The position numbers and the translations under genes are program-made. The notes beneath the pieces are model-generated. The model was not told where the DNA came from and searched no databases. It saw only the letters and a list, made by a program, of their open reading frames with translations. Of a DNA stretch of 64,000 bases, positions 35,201 through 46,649 are shown in pieces. This DNA is from Anopheles merus. Lineage: Eukaryota > Arthropoda > Insecta > Diptera > Culicidae. The stretch covers positions 1 through 64,000 of the forward strand of contig NW_024427662.1 in the NCBI RefSeq assembly GCF_017562075.2. Reading direction: 5' to 3'. Every line of letters begins with the position of its first letter. Position 1 is the stretch's first letter.

Positions 35201-36895
35201 GATTAATTTAAACATACCGCACGTAAAGCTCCCCCAAGTTTCACGTGCACTCATTCACCTCCCAACGCTCTGAACCTACCACGCTTGGATAAACTTGTCC
35301 AAAAGCAGCCTGGCCAAACGCATCTCCCTGTTAGCATTATCTATTATCGTTAATGAGAAAACTTGTCTCCCATTGGAACGTGCTCATATTGGTACAAAAC
35401 ACAGAAACATAAACTAGTAAAATATACCGATCTACGATGTACACACACACGCACATACACACAACCACTCTGGACCGAACAGGCCAAGGTCGGTTATCCA
35501 CGTTCCAGTCCGGCATCGGAGCGACATCTCTCGTCCGTGCATTTCACCATAAAATACTTTACAGACTATTTCGAAGCGACCATCCACACCACCCCATAAC
35601 CTCCCGCTTATGGGGTCAATGTTTTCCTGCATGTATGTGTGTGTGTGTGTTTGTGTCCGTAAAATGGTACTCATTTTACGGGAACTGCAACATGCAATGG
35701 GAAAACTAGCATGGAAAAAACAAAATGGTGTCCTCCGACAGGATCATCCTGTGACGCAACCTCGCCAGCCTTGTCCGTTATACGGCTCGTGGAAAACCCG
35801 TTGACATTATACCTCAATCCTTGCCCATCCTTTCCTGCTCCCGTTGTCTCTACCTTAAATAATACCGACCAGTGTCTATTGGACGGTGTGTTTGCTGGCT
35901 CTAGTCAGGATCGAAAGGAAAAATGTCTCGCAGTGCCTGCTCATCATGCATCGATCCGTTTTTGAAGTCACCGTCGATATCGGGACTCAAGCAGGTACCA
36001 CACTTTGTGGTTCGCTGTGGCACAGTGCCAAACCGACTTGCACCACGGGGTCTTGGAAGTTCCTACTTCGGTTCACGCGAACGATTCGCAGGATAACAAT
36101 AATAGTGACGTTGCATTGGTCACGCAAGCGTTCCACGATCACGCAGAAATGTTCACCATTCTTGACAAAGTTCGATCCAATTTCCGGGCCAACGATTTCC
36201 GTCCATCGCTTGGCTCGAGCAAATTCACCCCTCCCAAAGCTTCTGTAGCTGCGGCATCTTGTCTCGTCGTTGAGTATTATATAGTGATTGATACTGTTTT
36301 TCTTCATGTTCATACCCTATCCCCCAGCACGGACGGTACGCTTTCGATGTTGCGGCCTTTGCTGTGCGGGCCTGCCTACACACCTGTCCATCTCTCGGGG
36401 GATTATTAGCGAAATAGATGCCATCAGACAGTGCCGAGAGCAAAGAGAGCAAAAACGGGTCTGCGCAAGGTGACTCAACAAACTGCGGAGAAAAAATAGA
36501 CAACAAATAGATACACCAGCCATACTGTGAGATCGGGAGATGAACTCTTCTTTTTGTGCAACCGGTCGCTGTCTCACGTCTCACGGATGTGTACACATGG
36601 TCAGGCCGATATGCGATTTGAGAAACAACCCGGTAATAGTTTGACAGTTTGATAAATGACCAATCCGAGTAGCTTTCTTTCCGAGTACAGGCGACGACAC
36701 CGAAACAATCGGGGGAAAACACCTTTCCTCGCATAACAGTACGCCCGATTACGTACCTTGAGTGAGGTGTATCATGTGATAAAGCAACAAGTTTTTTTAT
36801 ATGGCTTTTTATAGCAAAGCAAAGCAAGCATCTTTTTTCTGTCTATTGGACTCGAGTAGTAAGGAGTATCTTTGTTTTATTCTATTGTTTAATAC

Positions 36896-37795
36896 ATGGT
36901 TTTCCAAGTTATTTTCGAATGCAAACATTGTTTTTCGCTGCGTGGAAGAAGTTATAAGATTTTCCAAGTCACTATCGAATGTAGACATAATTATTCACCG
37001 GCTCCAAGATATTTTTCAATAGCTGTCAAATGGTTTATTTGCTTCATAATAAAAACGCACAGGATCATCATTTTTATATACGATTTTCAACACAGCACAA
37101 AGAACTGTCAAACTCAATCCAGCTCGAGACGTGTTGAAAATCATGGTGAAGAAACTAAAATGCAAATGAAATATCAGATTGATGTGGATTACAGGGTTTT
37201 CCAAACCAATATCCTATGTGCACAGCGTTATTCATCCCTTTGCAAGATGTTTTTCAACAGCTATCACGCGTTATATTTGCATCACAATAGAATTTTAATT
37301 CTTCCACATGTGTTGAATGTGTTGAAAATCATGCAATAGAACTGAAAAATGTTTGTGATGCAATTCCAAGATTTGGCAGCTTTTGAAAAACATCTCGCAA
37401 GCCATGAACAATGTTGTTGACATTGGAAATTGACTCGGTAACCCCTGTAACATCTTGCACGCGATGAATAACAATATTTACATTCAAAACTGACTTGAAA
37501 GCCCCTGTGTACCACATCACTCTGATATTTCAGTTTCATCATTCATTTCATTCATTTCGTCATAATAATTTTTAATTTATTAAGCATGATTTTCAACTCT
37601 TCAACGGTCAACCGGTGATAAAATTCGGCCCGGTGAAAAAACGATGGCAACAGACCGTTGATTTATTGAAAATCATACTGAACAAATTAAAAATTAACAT
37701 GATGGAAATTATATATCAGAGTGATGTGGAATAACATTTTGCTTGCGGTGAAAAACTATGTTTCATACGAAAGTGACTTGTAAAACCCTGTTATA
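36896..37795. repeat. Cluster of direct and inverted copies of an unnamed repeat
   Basis: A unit of about 60-70 bp recurs six times with divergence. Its core resembles TTTTCCAAGTCACTATCGAA, followed by a TTATTCACCG-like and a CAAGATGTTTTTCAA-like segment. Plus copies start near 36899, 36960 and 37197. Minus copies cover about 37440-37375, 37502-37445 and 37790-37736. Companion motifs recur on both strands: TATCAGATTGATGTGG near 37171 and its variants at 37506-37531 (minus) and 37711, and TGTTGAAAATCATG near 37131, 37320, 37586 (minus) and 37667. Open frames here on both strands encode similar peptides only because the DNA is repeated. I do not recognise the family. Confidence 0.7.
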
Positions 37796-37799
37796 TCAC

Positions 37800-40700
37800 T
37801 CATCATCTCGATACCTATAATTAATAATACCAAAATATTAAGGATCGTTTACCATTGCATTGCTTTTCATTTTCCTCGGTGCAAATTACGTGCGAAGGCT
37901 TAACGGAACAAACATTACTCTCATATCCTTTCCAACAGTTTGCCTCGGAAACAACATCAAATCATCCGTAATTTTCCCACATCAGTCCTATCATTTCGAA
38001 TTCTATACTGACCGGATATCGCGCATCCGGAGGAGCATAAGAACTGAAACCGATCAAATTGCAGCATAAATTACTTCCGCTTGTGAACAATTTGTACCGC
38101 ATGCGGTTGAAGTGAGCGTTTGGCATGATTTATTCTAACCAGGATGACCCAAATTTTAGGATAAAGTTAAGTACGCTTGCAGACGACAATACACAGAACT
38201 CAAGAGAGAAAATGTGAAGCATTAACATTTAGTAAGCAGCAGACTGACCACAGTCTGACGATTGGTCTGATTTGGACTGGTGCCAGCAGAGCGACGTATG
38301 TCCTTTTGTTTATGAAAACTTCTACAACGAGTTTCGCACACTTTCATTAAAATATAAACAACCAAGCAGCGAACCGACGAGCGCGTTAGGGTGCACAAAA
38401 GTTTTGCAGGTCCTTCCAGGATTTCCCATCGGTACAAAAAGGAACGAACGAAGTGTACAGCAACAACACCGAGTGGAGCCGTAGCTTGGCCTACAGTTCA
38501 ACCTTCTCGCTATGGTCGACGGTCAGCTCACGGGACTGGACATTATTGTTGCCTTATGAGTTTGCGAATGAGTTTGCACAGGCCGTCTATCATCCACTAG
38601 CCGGCCGGTATGGATGGAGGATGTGACTGTGCAATTATTTTTAACGGCTCCCTAGATTAATTTCCACCCGATAGGCCACCCGTTAACGAGCAGTTGACAC
38701 TTTGGCTGGCCAAAGGGGGGATTCATTAACTTGCTGTAGGTTGCTCTGCGACATGCTGTTTTAGGATTTTAAAAGTTTCGTGACTCAGAAGCTCTCGCCT
38801 ATTGAGAGTTTTACAAAAAGCTCTTCGCAGTACCTTTACATCGCTAGCAAATTGTTGCTAGTATATCTTTTGATTCAGTGCTAACGATAAAACATGATCA
38901 AGTAATGAAACTCTTACATTACAATTTTATCATTTAGAGTTATATATGTTAACAAAAATACTCGGAATTTAAATATACTAACGACAATCAATGCTCATTA
39001 AAATGGAGTTAAATTGTGTCGAATGTTTCGTTCTTATTACAATTCAAAAAGAAAGCACACCAGAGATACTACCAACGATCTACAGTAAAATACAGACGCT
39101 GGTTTATATACATCAAATTTGTTGTGCGCTATAAACAAATAAGCTTTCCTAGGCGCTATACACAAATGGTCCAGAATTTTTAGCAACCGAATATTCAACA
39201 AATATCGATCAACCAAATAATATCGATCAAGTGTATTATTAAATTTTGTTGCATAAATAAACTAATTGCTTCAGTAAATTTATGATGCAAGCGGGCATAA
39301 CTTGTTGTAAAATAAAACAATCAACAATGACGCACGACATAAACTACAACCAATTCAAAACAATATGATAACAATTTAGATAAGAAATAGGCATAAAATT
39401 GCACTCAAAATATCAAAATATTTCCCTATTTTAGAACGTGAGTTTAACTATATCATATAATTATCATTGAATTGCTTTGTTATAATACTAGTTTAGTTTG
39501 TGGCATTGCCTTTTCTTTATTATTTTTAAAGGATTTGTTACTCATCTACATTCGATATTTGGAAGAAACGGATCTTATTGACACATAGGAAACTCTAAAA
39601 TCCTTCCCATCAGGTTCTGTGAAGTTTACAGCAGGTTTTCTCGAAAAAAAACAACATAACAATACTTTTAATATTAAAAGACTGACAGTCTCGCCTTACA
39701 CGAACCAGCTGAATCAAAGCATATTTAATAAGAAACCCCAACCCTCACATTTCCCATAGCCTCAATACAAAATTAAAATCCCTTCTGCTTCACAAGAAAA
39801 AGGTTCAAAAAGCAATAAAAGCCCTGCATCAAAAAGCTGTAACCAGAAATCGTAGAGCATGTTCTACTCTTCAAGTTAATGGAAAGCGGTTTTTTGCGAT
39901 ACTCTTGCCCCCTTCGTTCCTCCGAATGGCTGCTGTTCCTTGCAGCAGCTGAATGCCGGACGATCGTAAAGACATAATATTAAAATCCCAACCAAACAGC
40001 ACGATGCATGTCTGCATCATTAAAAGCAGTTTGCCAGCTCGTTAGAGTATTGAGGCGAACCTTACACAACAGACTACGAACCCAACAAAAAAAATGGACC
40101 ACGGTCACATATAAATGTTCGATATCCACAACCGCTATCCATACCTCTTTCACCCGTTTAGTTTGTTGCCCAAGTGTTGCTAGCAGTTTTTCCTCCGACC
40201 GTGTTCTTCGTCTTCGACCCTTTCGAGCTAGTGGATGTATGCAATTTTCCTCCTACTACTGGGATGAGTTTTCTTTCTCCCAGCTAACTTTCACCAATGG
40301 AAAACTATTACATAAAAAATATCAATTTTTCATTTCATCTTCCTGAGAAGAAGCCAGGATGATTCGTTTCCCTCTGCAGCTCCTCTACCCATCCAATTTT
40401 CACAGGCATGTTTTTTGTTGTCCTGTTTTCTCCGTACGACATTTCCGTTTATCTTACACCACGCAAGCAGCAGCCAAATCTGTTTCACAGAGAGCTTTTC
40501 TTCCACCCCAGTGTCTCACTGAACGAAAGTTTTTAGCTTCCTGCACACGCTGAAGAATGGATGATTCATCGGTTTTCTCTCACTCTCCCAGGTTGCAGCC
40601 GTTTTGAGCCGCCCGCCATGCACACCTCCAAAACACTCACAGTCAAGTTTTATGTTCGGCACAAACGGTTCCCATAGTAATCAATATTAATGCCAACGTA

Positions 40701-41720
40701 TGTTTTATACATCATCGTATGCTTTTTATGTCCTCAGTGCCCATTTCCCTCCCATGATGCGGCACACGGTGTAAAGCCTAGACACAAAGAACCCAAGTGC
40801 GAGGAGCGCGGACACGTGCAGCCGTACGGCTTGATCAGAAAACCAAACGCTCCCAAGAACCGTGAGCAAAAAACCGTCACCTCCAAGCGGCCGATTGTGC
40901 AAGGAAATGAAGAAAGTGATACTTATAAATCGTTTCCATCCTTTACCGAGCGTGCTTTAGTGCCGAGTGGATGGATTTGCTTCCTTCGACGGGTGGCTCT
41001 GGCGCACAGTTTTGCATGCTCAAGCACGCCCATCCAGTACAGTTGCATCTGGGTTTTTTTCTTCTTTCTCTTAACCATTCCCCATTCACCCCACTCCCTT
41101 CGTTGTCTACTTGTATGGCAAATTCGGAGACACGGTACGGTACACTTTACCGACGCACCGACGTTTACTGGACAGAAACGTAGAGAACTGCACCAAATTA
41201 CAATTACTAAAATTAGCACTATCGATGTTAACGAAGATAATGATGTCGGACGAGGATAAAGAGATGTGCAAGATAATGACAATGATGTACAATTTGCACT
41301 CTTTCGACGGTGGGTATTGGGTATTGAGTCAGTTTACAGAGAACCGTATCCGTTTGCACTACACGCGCCATACAAGAAAGTGGGCATAGAAAGAAGCGTT
41401 GCGTCTGTGTTGGCAAATAAGTGCAACGGAACGCGCTATAAATGATGTTCTCATCTTACCAAGTGTGTCAGTAAAACGGAAGGGAAGAGAAGAAGGAAAA
41501 CTTTAAAAGTGATAATGGTGAGACTCTTTAGGAAATGCTTATCCCGGTACGTAGGCAACGACCCGAGCGCAGCTCATCATTCTGGATGACGCTTTGCTCT
41601 ACATTAGCTATGAGTCCCTGTTATTTGATTCCAATTAAAATACACGATCAATCGTTCATCTAACTCGGCGTCTATTCTCCAACAATATTGAACTATGTTC
41701 AAAATAAAAAAATAATGCTG
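37800..41720. other. Non-coding stretch
   Basis: AT-rich from about 38740 to 39900 with no usable frames. The 189-codon frame at 40690-41259 begins with a hydrophobic stretch but then becomes low-complexity and unlike any known protein, so I do not call it a gene. Confidence 0.4.
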
Positions 41721-41723
41721 ATA

Positions 41724-42618
41724 GCGGAATTTGGGGCAAGTGTGCCATACGGGGCAAGAGTGCCACCAAGCATTTTTCCTTAAAAACTTTAGTTTAATGA
41801 TCAATTGTGTATACAGTTGGTTGCTTTCCAATGACAAGGTATTCTGAGCCTAATTTCATACAGACCAATCGATTTTTCCCATTGTTTTAAACTGATTTAT
41901 ATTGAGTTTCAAAATTGAGCAGAATATTATAATTTTTTAATCCAACCAAATAAGCTCTCAAAAATCATGCGAACAATCAACCGAGAAAATATTTACACCA
42001 CCGTATAGCTGAGAAAACGTGAAATTTTTTGTGGGTTTAGTTGAAAAAAACTTTCTTTTTGTCACTGAAAAATTCAATTTTAAAAAAGTTACAACTTTTG
42101 GGGCAAGTGTGCCATCTCTGTTTGGGGCAAGTGTGCCACCATCTTTCATAGGCGCGAGCTGTCAAAAATGTAAACATTGTTGTAGCGTGCTGCGGAATGG
42201 TGCGCTATTGTGAGCGGATTCCACCCTGGAAAAACAGAACAGTAACAAACCATATTGTGGTACAGTTTGTGGTCAAAAAGGGTTCATTGAGGACTAAATA
42301 GATGTAGGAATACATACACTAGTGGTACAAACGTAATAATTTCCAATTATCTAAGAAACACGGTTATTTTAACCAGGTGGCCGTCTTGCCCCATACGAGT
42401 GGCACTCTTGCCCCATAGCCCAAAAAATAACGTCTTTTTGGACCCTTTTTAAAACACTTCAAAAACTGTTTTGTTTGCACTTTTTTCAAGCGAAACTCAT
42501 TTATAAGTGAGGAAATAGATGTAAAATGGTTATGAGATTTAAATCGGCTTTTGAAAAACACGTTTTAGTGAGTTATAACTTGAAATGCTTAAGGTGGCAC
42601 ACTTGCCCCAAGTTCCGC
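41724..42618. mobile_element. MITE-like element with seven copies of a 15-bp motif
   Basis: An 895-bp element flanked by TA on both sides, with terminal inverted repeats of about 24 bp beginning GCGGAA and containing TTGGGGCAAGTGTGCCA (one mismatch between ends). GGGGCAAGTGTGCCA or a close variant occurs seven times: plus at 41733, 41751, 42100 and 42124; minus at 42378-42392, 42400-42414 and 42595-42609. No transposase frame is present. TA duplication fits a Tc1/mariner-type or related family; the superfamily is inference. Confidence 0.85.
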
Positions 42619-42624
42619 TACATG

Positions 42625-43150
42625 TAACGGATTAGACTACATAACAGTTGTTAAATATGAAGCCATTCTTTTTATATATTAGATTTATTTGATTAAGTAT
42701 GTTATATTTGGATGATGTTTAATGTTCATCGTACAGCTGTTTTAGATGAACGTAATTATGTAGTTACTTTAATATATATTCTTATCAAAACATCAAACAT
42801 TATTCTATGCGAACTGATTCCACATTTCAAAGCTCTGATTTAATCATCCTAATCCCTTCACAAGCTCTCAGGAGTGCAAAGTACATGCAATAGAACCACC
42901 ATAGAATCTTCAAAAATTCCCGCCGAACCATCAAAAGGTAACGTATTTTCTAAGCTTTCCACTGGAAGTGTTATTAAATGTTAACGCTTTGTATCATGAG
43001 CGCGAACAGTATTGCAGCCATACCGCGAAGACCTACGCTTTAAAAGCGTGCTGCTGCTGGAATTTGTCGTAGCGCATGATGTGTGACCTTTTTTTTCGTT
43101 GTCCCTCACTCTCTCTCCCTTTTTCTATTCTTTTTCAAACTCTTTATCGT
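42625..43150. other. AT-rich spacer between MITEs
   Basis: No gene or repeat recognised in this stretch. Confidence 0.5.
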
Positions 43151-43162
43151 ATGGATTTAGAC

Positions 43163-43472
43163 CAGGGGTCTCCAAACTTTTCAGTTCGCGGGCCGCATTG
43201 CTTCACAATGAATCTTGTTGAGGGCCATTTTGACGCTACCTTTAGAATGAGTGGAAGTTCAAATCTCGTTTTAATAAGAAAATATTATTGAAATATATCA
43301 AATTTCTGCAGCTTTCTTTTATTGAATCTTGATTTTCATCTTTCAGAAGTAAAGAAAATAATCTGTTAGAAAAGAAAGCTATTTAATTTAACCTTAACCC
43401 AGTCCTCGCGGGCCGCATTAAAGGCGCTTGAGGGCCGCATGCGGCCCGCGGGCCGTAGTTTGGAGACCCCTG
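43163..43472. mobile_element. hAT-type MITE
   Basis: A 310-bp element with perfect 16-bp terminal inverted repeats CAGGGGTCTCCAAACT and a perfect 8-bp target duplication ATTTAGAC at 43155-43162 and 43473-43480. An 8-bp duplication and CA-G ends are hallmarks of hAT elements. Both subterminal regions carry GCGGGCCGCAT, in opposite orientation. No transposase frame, so it is non-autonomous. Confidence 0.93.
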
Positions 43473-43588
43473 ATTTAGACGATGAGTAAGTACTGAGCTT
43501 ATATTTATGCATAATATTCATCTCCGTTCGCGTGGTTTAACTGTGGAAACTTCATACAGCGTCCTTCAAATCTCTCAAAGATAAAATA

Positions 43589-43913
43589 CAGTCTGTTCCC
43601 GAGTTACACGGTCCTCGACTTACGCGGATTCGGAGATACGCGGGTTTATAAATTTGACAGATTAAATGTCAAATCAGTGCAATTTGCTTCGAATTCGGTA
43701 TAAATTGCATTTTCGTTAACAAATGGAAACCGCTTAAAGTTCAGAAATATTAGAATTTTCTGCACGAATCATTTGTTTATTTATTTATTTATTTATAAAC
43801 TCTGAGAAATCAATAGTATTTTAGTAAAAAAATATGAAATTCGACTTACGCGGATATTCGAGTTATGCGGATTCGTCGGGAACGCAGAAACCGCGTAACT
43901 CGGGAACAGACTG
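43589..43913. mobile_element. TA-flanked MITE, pogo/Tc1-mariner-like
   Basis: A 325-bp element with inverted ends CAGTCTGTTCCCGAGTTAC (19 bp perfect, continuing with one mismatch), bounded by TA at 43587-43588 and 43914-43915. Subterminal variants of CGACTTACGCGGATTCG occur on both sides. The CAGT start and TA duplication are like pogo/Tigger-type elements, but the family is inference. Confidence 0.88.
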
Positions 43914-43919
43914 TATACC

Positions 43920-45600
43920 AATTTTTAAACAATCTTATAACATACAAATTCTTTGCATGAAATATTGTATAATACACCAAGGAAATAATATTGAATTAAA
44001 AATAAAACCACATATACACCTACTCTCAGTTAGTACATTAGCATCTCACTAACAAAACATACAACCCTATGCGCCCACTGCCCCGGGATGCTTTCATAGT
44101 TGCCTCGTACCAAATCGTGCGAAAAAAAGGAATACACATAGCATGTATGTTGTGCGCTAACCTGCTCAGGTTTTCATAGCAACTCATCACCTGGCAACCA
44201 GAACATTGCGTTCAACATACCCGTACGACTAGCAAAAGTCGCGTTGGTGCATTGTGGATAGGATTTCCTTGTGTTTGCGAGTGCTTTGCCTGGAGATATG
44301 TTTTTAAAGCACTACACACAAGCAATATCATGTTTCTATTGGATGATTTGACTAATATGTGGTATGTGCAATCGAGCTGAATCGTGTTTTAGGATTTCAC
44401 AATATTTTTCGATGACGTTTTTTTTATAAAACTTTTGTCGTTGAACGTGTCGTATATCGGTTACAAACAATGTAGGGAATATATAAACTCTTCTTATAAA
44501 CTTCAAATGGAGCGGGCAAATAGTCTATTCAAGAGGCGTCATCCATCAATTACGTAACGCTGATAGTGGGAGCGAGGGGGTATCGTCAAACGTTACGATA
44601 TGTTGCATGGAAGCAATTTTTACATTTTACAATTTTACAAGCTTTGACTAGCCAGTTGCGAAGTATTTATAACGCCTGGAAAAATGGTCGGCTTGATAAT
44701 GTAGGTCGTTTCGCGAAAGCAGAAAAAGACACGAATATGCGTGGCTTTACATAGGAATCAGTACAATAAATATCTATGCAATAATTGTGATAACCTTTGA
44801 GAATTATCCATACCAAGTTATCAAAAATTATTTATAATGCGTTTATGAGCTTAACTCATTTCAAAATGCTTTGTCAATCATAAACAAAACAAAATAAAAC
44901 AAAAATCGTATCTTTATAAGCCACAACACAACGATGGTTGGTACTTAATCATAATATCAGCTCCCGAAACATAAACGCTACAGATATCGCCATATACAGC
45001 GTCAATATAGATGCGCATTCGATAGCACGAATGATGATGCCGAGCTAGTACCCAGCATCCGATTAGACTCATTAAAACCCGTAACGGTTCGCCCACATCT
45101 TCAAGATGCCCACCGCATTTGCCAACTCGGAACACTAAGCCCTTCCATCAGGCACCGGGCAGAGAAACAACAATTAAAGCCTACACACTTGTGCACTTGG
45201 AGGAAGGTTGGTAAAACGCGAAACACAAACAAAGCATCCGGAAACAAGTATTTATGTACAATTTACTGGAGAGGATATGCTCTCTCGCGTGCTGGCAGAC
45301 TTACGGCTGCACTTTACAGCATTTTTACCGGTTTTGCTCGGGCAGCACCAACGTACACTCGTCACACGGTCGTTCTGCCTCGGCATCGCCGGCTCTGGTT
45401 GTTGCCTTCAGTCCATTATATGTACCATTTTGTTTAGCCTTTGTTTCGTCCTTTCGTCCGTACGCGTAGTACTGCTGTTCGCACTGCTGTTGCTATTGCC
45501 TCAAAACAAAACCCATTTCGTCAACATTCTTTCCTTTTTCTTTGCAGTGCACTCTTGGTGCTCACCCGGGACAAATCCATTTAAGGCATTCTTTATGTTC
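43920..45600. other. Non-coding stretch
   Basis: Mostly AT-rich. Holds one fragment of a widespread insect repeat near 44536. Frames at 45186-45690 are open in several registers at once and resemble no known protein. Confidence 0.4.
44536..44612 (+). repeat. Fragment of a dispersed insect repeat
   Basis: GGCGTCATCCATCAATTACG, then a G-rich segment (GGGAGCGAGGGGG) and CGTTACGATATGTTGCATGG. From memory this arrangement recurs across many insect genomes as one end of a repeat with ATTACGTAACGC ends. The opposite end is not seen here, so I treat it as a fragment. Confidence 0.4.
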
Positions 45601-45608
45601 CTTGTTTG

Positions 45609-46641
45609 TTTATTTATTTATTTATTTATTTATTTCATATATATAAACCGACGGACCATCATGTCTAATCGGCAACCTTATAATTAAATTAAGGAGCATA
45701 TAAATAAACATCTAGTTATAAGCAAACATTACATGTGACGTAGACGCAATTTCTCCTTGAACGTGGAAGTAGACATACTAAAATCGAACAAATCTAACAC
45801 TTCATTGAACTCGAGGGACATACGTATAATAGGGTGTCCCTGGCTATGGTTGTTGCGGGTACGCGGAACACGGAGATGGAAATTGGATCTAAGAATCCGA
45901 CAGGGAGCGAACAAATTGATGCTGGCTAGTAATGCCGGGGAATCGATCTCTCCGTTAAGGAGCCGAAATATGAAAAGGCATTGGGCGTTTTTACGTCGAG
46001 AGCAGAGTGGTTCAAGTCCGAGAAGCAGACACCGCTGATGGTAGGTGGGCCGAGCGTGGTGGGATTGCCATGGAAGGAGTCGAACCGCGTACCTGGTGAG
46101 TCTCCGTTGAATGGCTTCGAGGCGATTGATGTCACCAACGCCAAGCGGGCACCAGATCGGACAGCAGTACTCCAGGCACGACCTTACGATGGCACAGAAG
46201 ATCGACTTGACGCACATGGGATCGGTAAACTCGCTACAGGTCCGCGTAATTAAACCAAGTAGCTGATTTCCCTTCGCAACAACGCTATCGATGTGAGGGC
46301 GAAATGACATCTTCTGATCGAGTAGCACCCCCAGATCACGGATACATGTCGTGCGAGCCAAAGCCGTGTTGAGCATAGTGTATGTAAACGTGATGGGGTG
46401 ACGGGCTCTGCTGAATGATATACACTGGCATTTATCAGCACACACTTGGAGAGCGTTTCTGCTGCACCAGCTATCCAGATTCTCAAGGATCGTTTGAAGG
46501 CGTACACAGTCACTGTCGTTTCTAACTGGAGCGAATATTTTTACATCGTCGGCGTACATTAGGTGTTGGCCTGGCGGTAAAACGAAAGATAGATCATTAA
46601 TATAGATGAGGAAGAGTAGCGGTCCCAGGATTGTGTATCCT
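45609..46641 (-). mobile_element. 5'-truncated non-LTR retrotransposon, Jockey/CR1-like
   Basis: About 1 kb, minus orientation. Its 3' end is an ATAAA-type simple repeat (45609-45632) and its 5' end stops inside the reverse transcriptase. An 8-bp direct repeat CTTGTTTG flanks it (45601-45608 and 46642-46649), consistent with target-primed insertion of a truncated copy. Confidence 0.85.
45729..46639 (-). pseudogene. C-terminal part of a non-LTR reverse transcriptase
   Basis: The frame enters at the 5' truncation with LGPLLFLIYINDL and runs through the catalytic MYADD motif (ATG of MYADD at 46559), the thumb region and the C-terminal end, with no stop until 45729. About 276 residues follow from MYADD. 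The composition and the order of motifs (LGPLLF, YADD, LGVLLD) are those of Jockey/CR1-type elements. Endonuclease and the N-terminal RT blocks are missing, so this copy cannot be functional. The open frame suggests a fairly recent insertion. Confidence 0.88.
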
Positions 46642-46649
46642 CTTGTTTG

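Larger units (their letters stand above)
26750..36895. other. Long non-coding stretch, about 10 kb
   Basis: I find no gene I can support. Frames at 27231-27724, 28147-28815, 31507-31887 and 33580-33843 are open but unlike any known protein and lack good splice context. At 35990-36270 both strands are open with coding-like codon use, but neither product is recognised. AT-rich tracts cover 28830-29240 and 34080-35220. The stretch could be intergenic DNA or introns of a gene with distant exons. Confidence 0.4.

Noticed and set aside
36896..37542. Similar Cys-rich peptides encoded on opposite strands
   Set aside because: The similarity follows from direct and inverted DNA repeats, not from related genes.
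40690..41259. 189-codon frame starting with a hydrophobic, signal-like stretch
   Set aside because: The remainder is irregular and low in coding character, with Phe runs from T-tracts; no homology or splice support.
45757..46253. Plus-strand frames opposite the reverse transcriptase
   Set aside because: They are shadows of the minus-strand RT frame.
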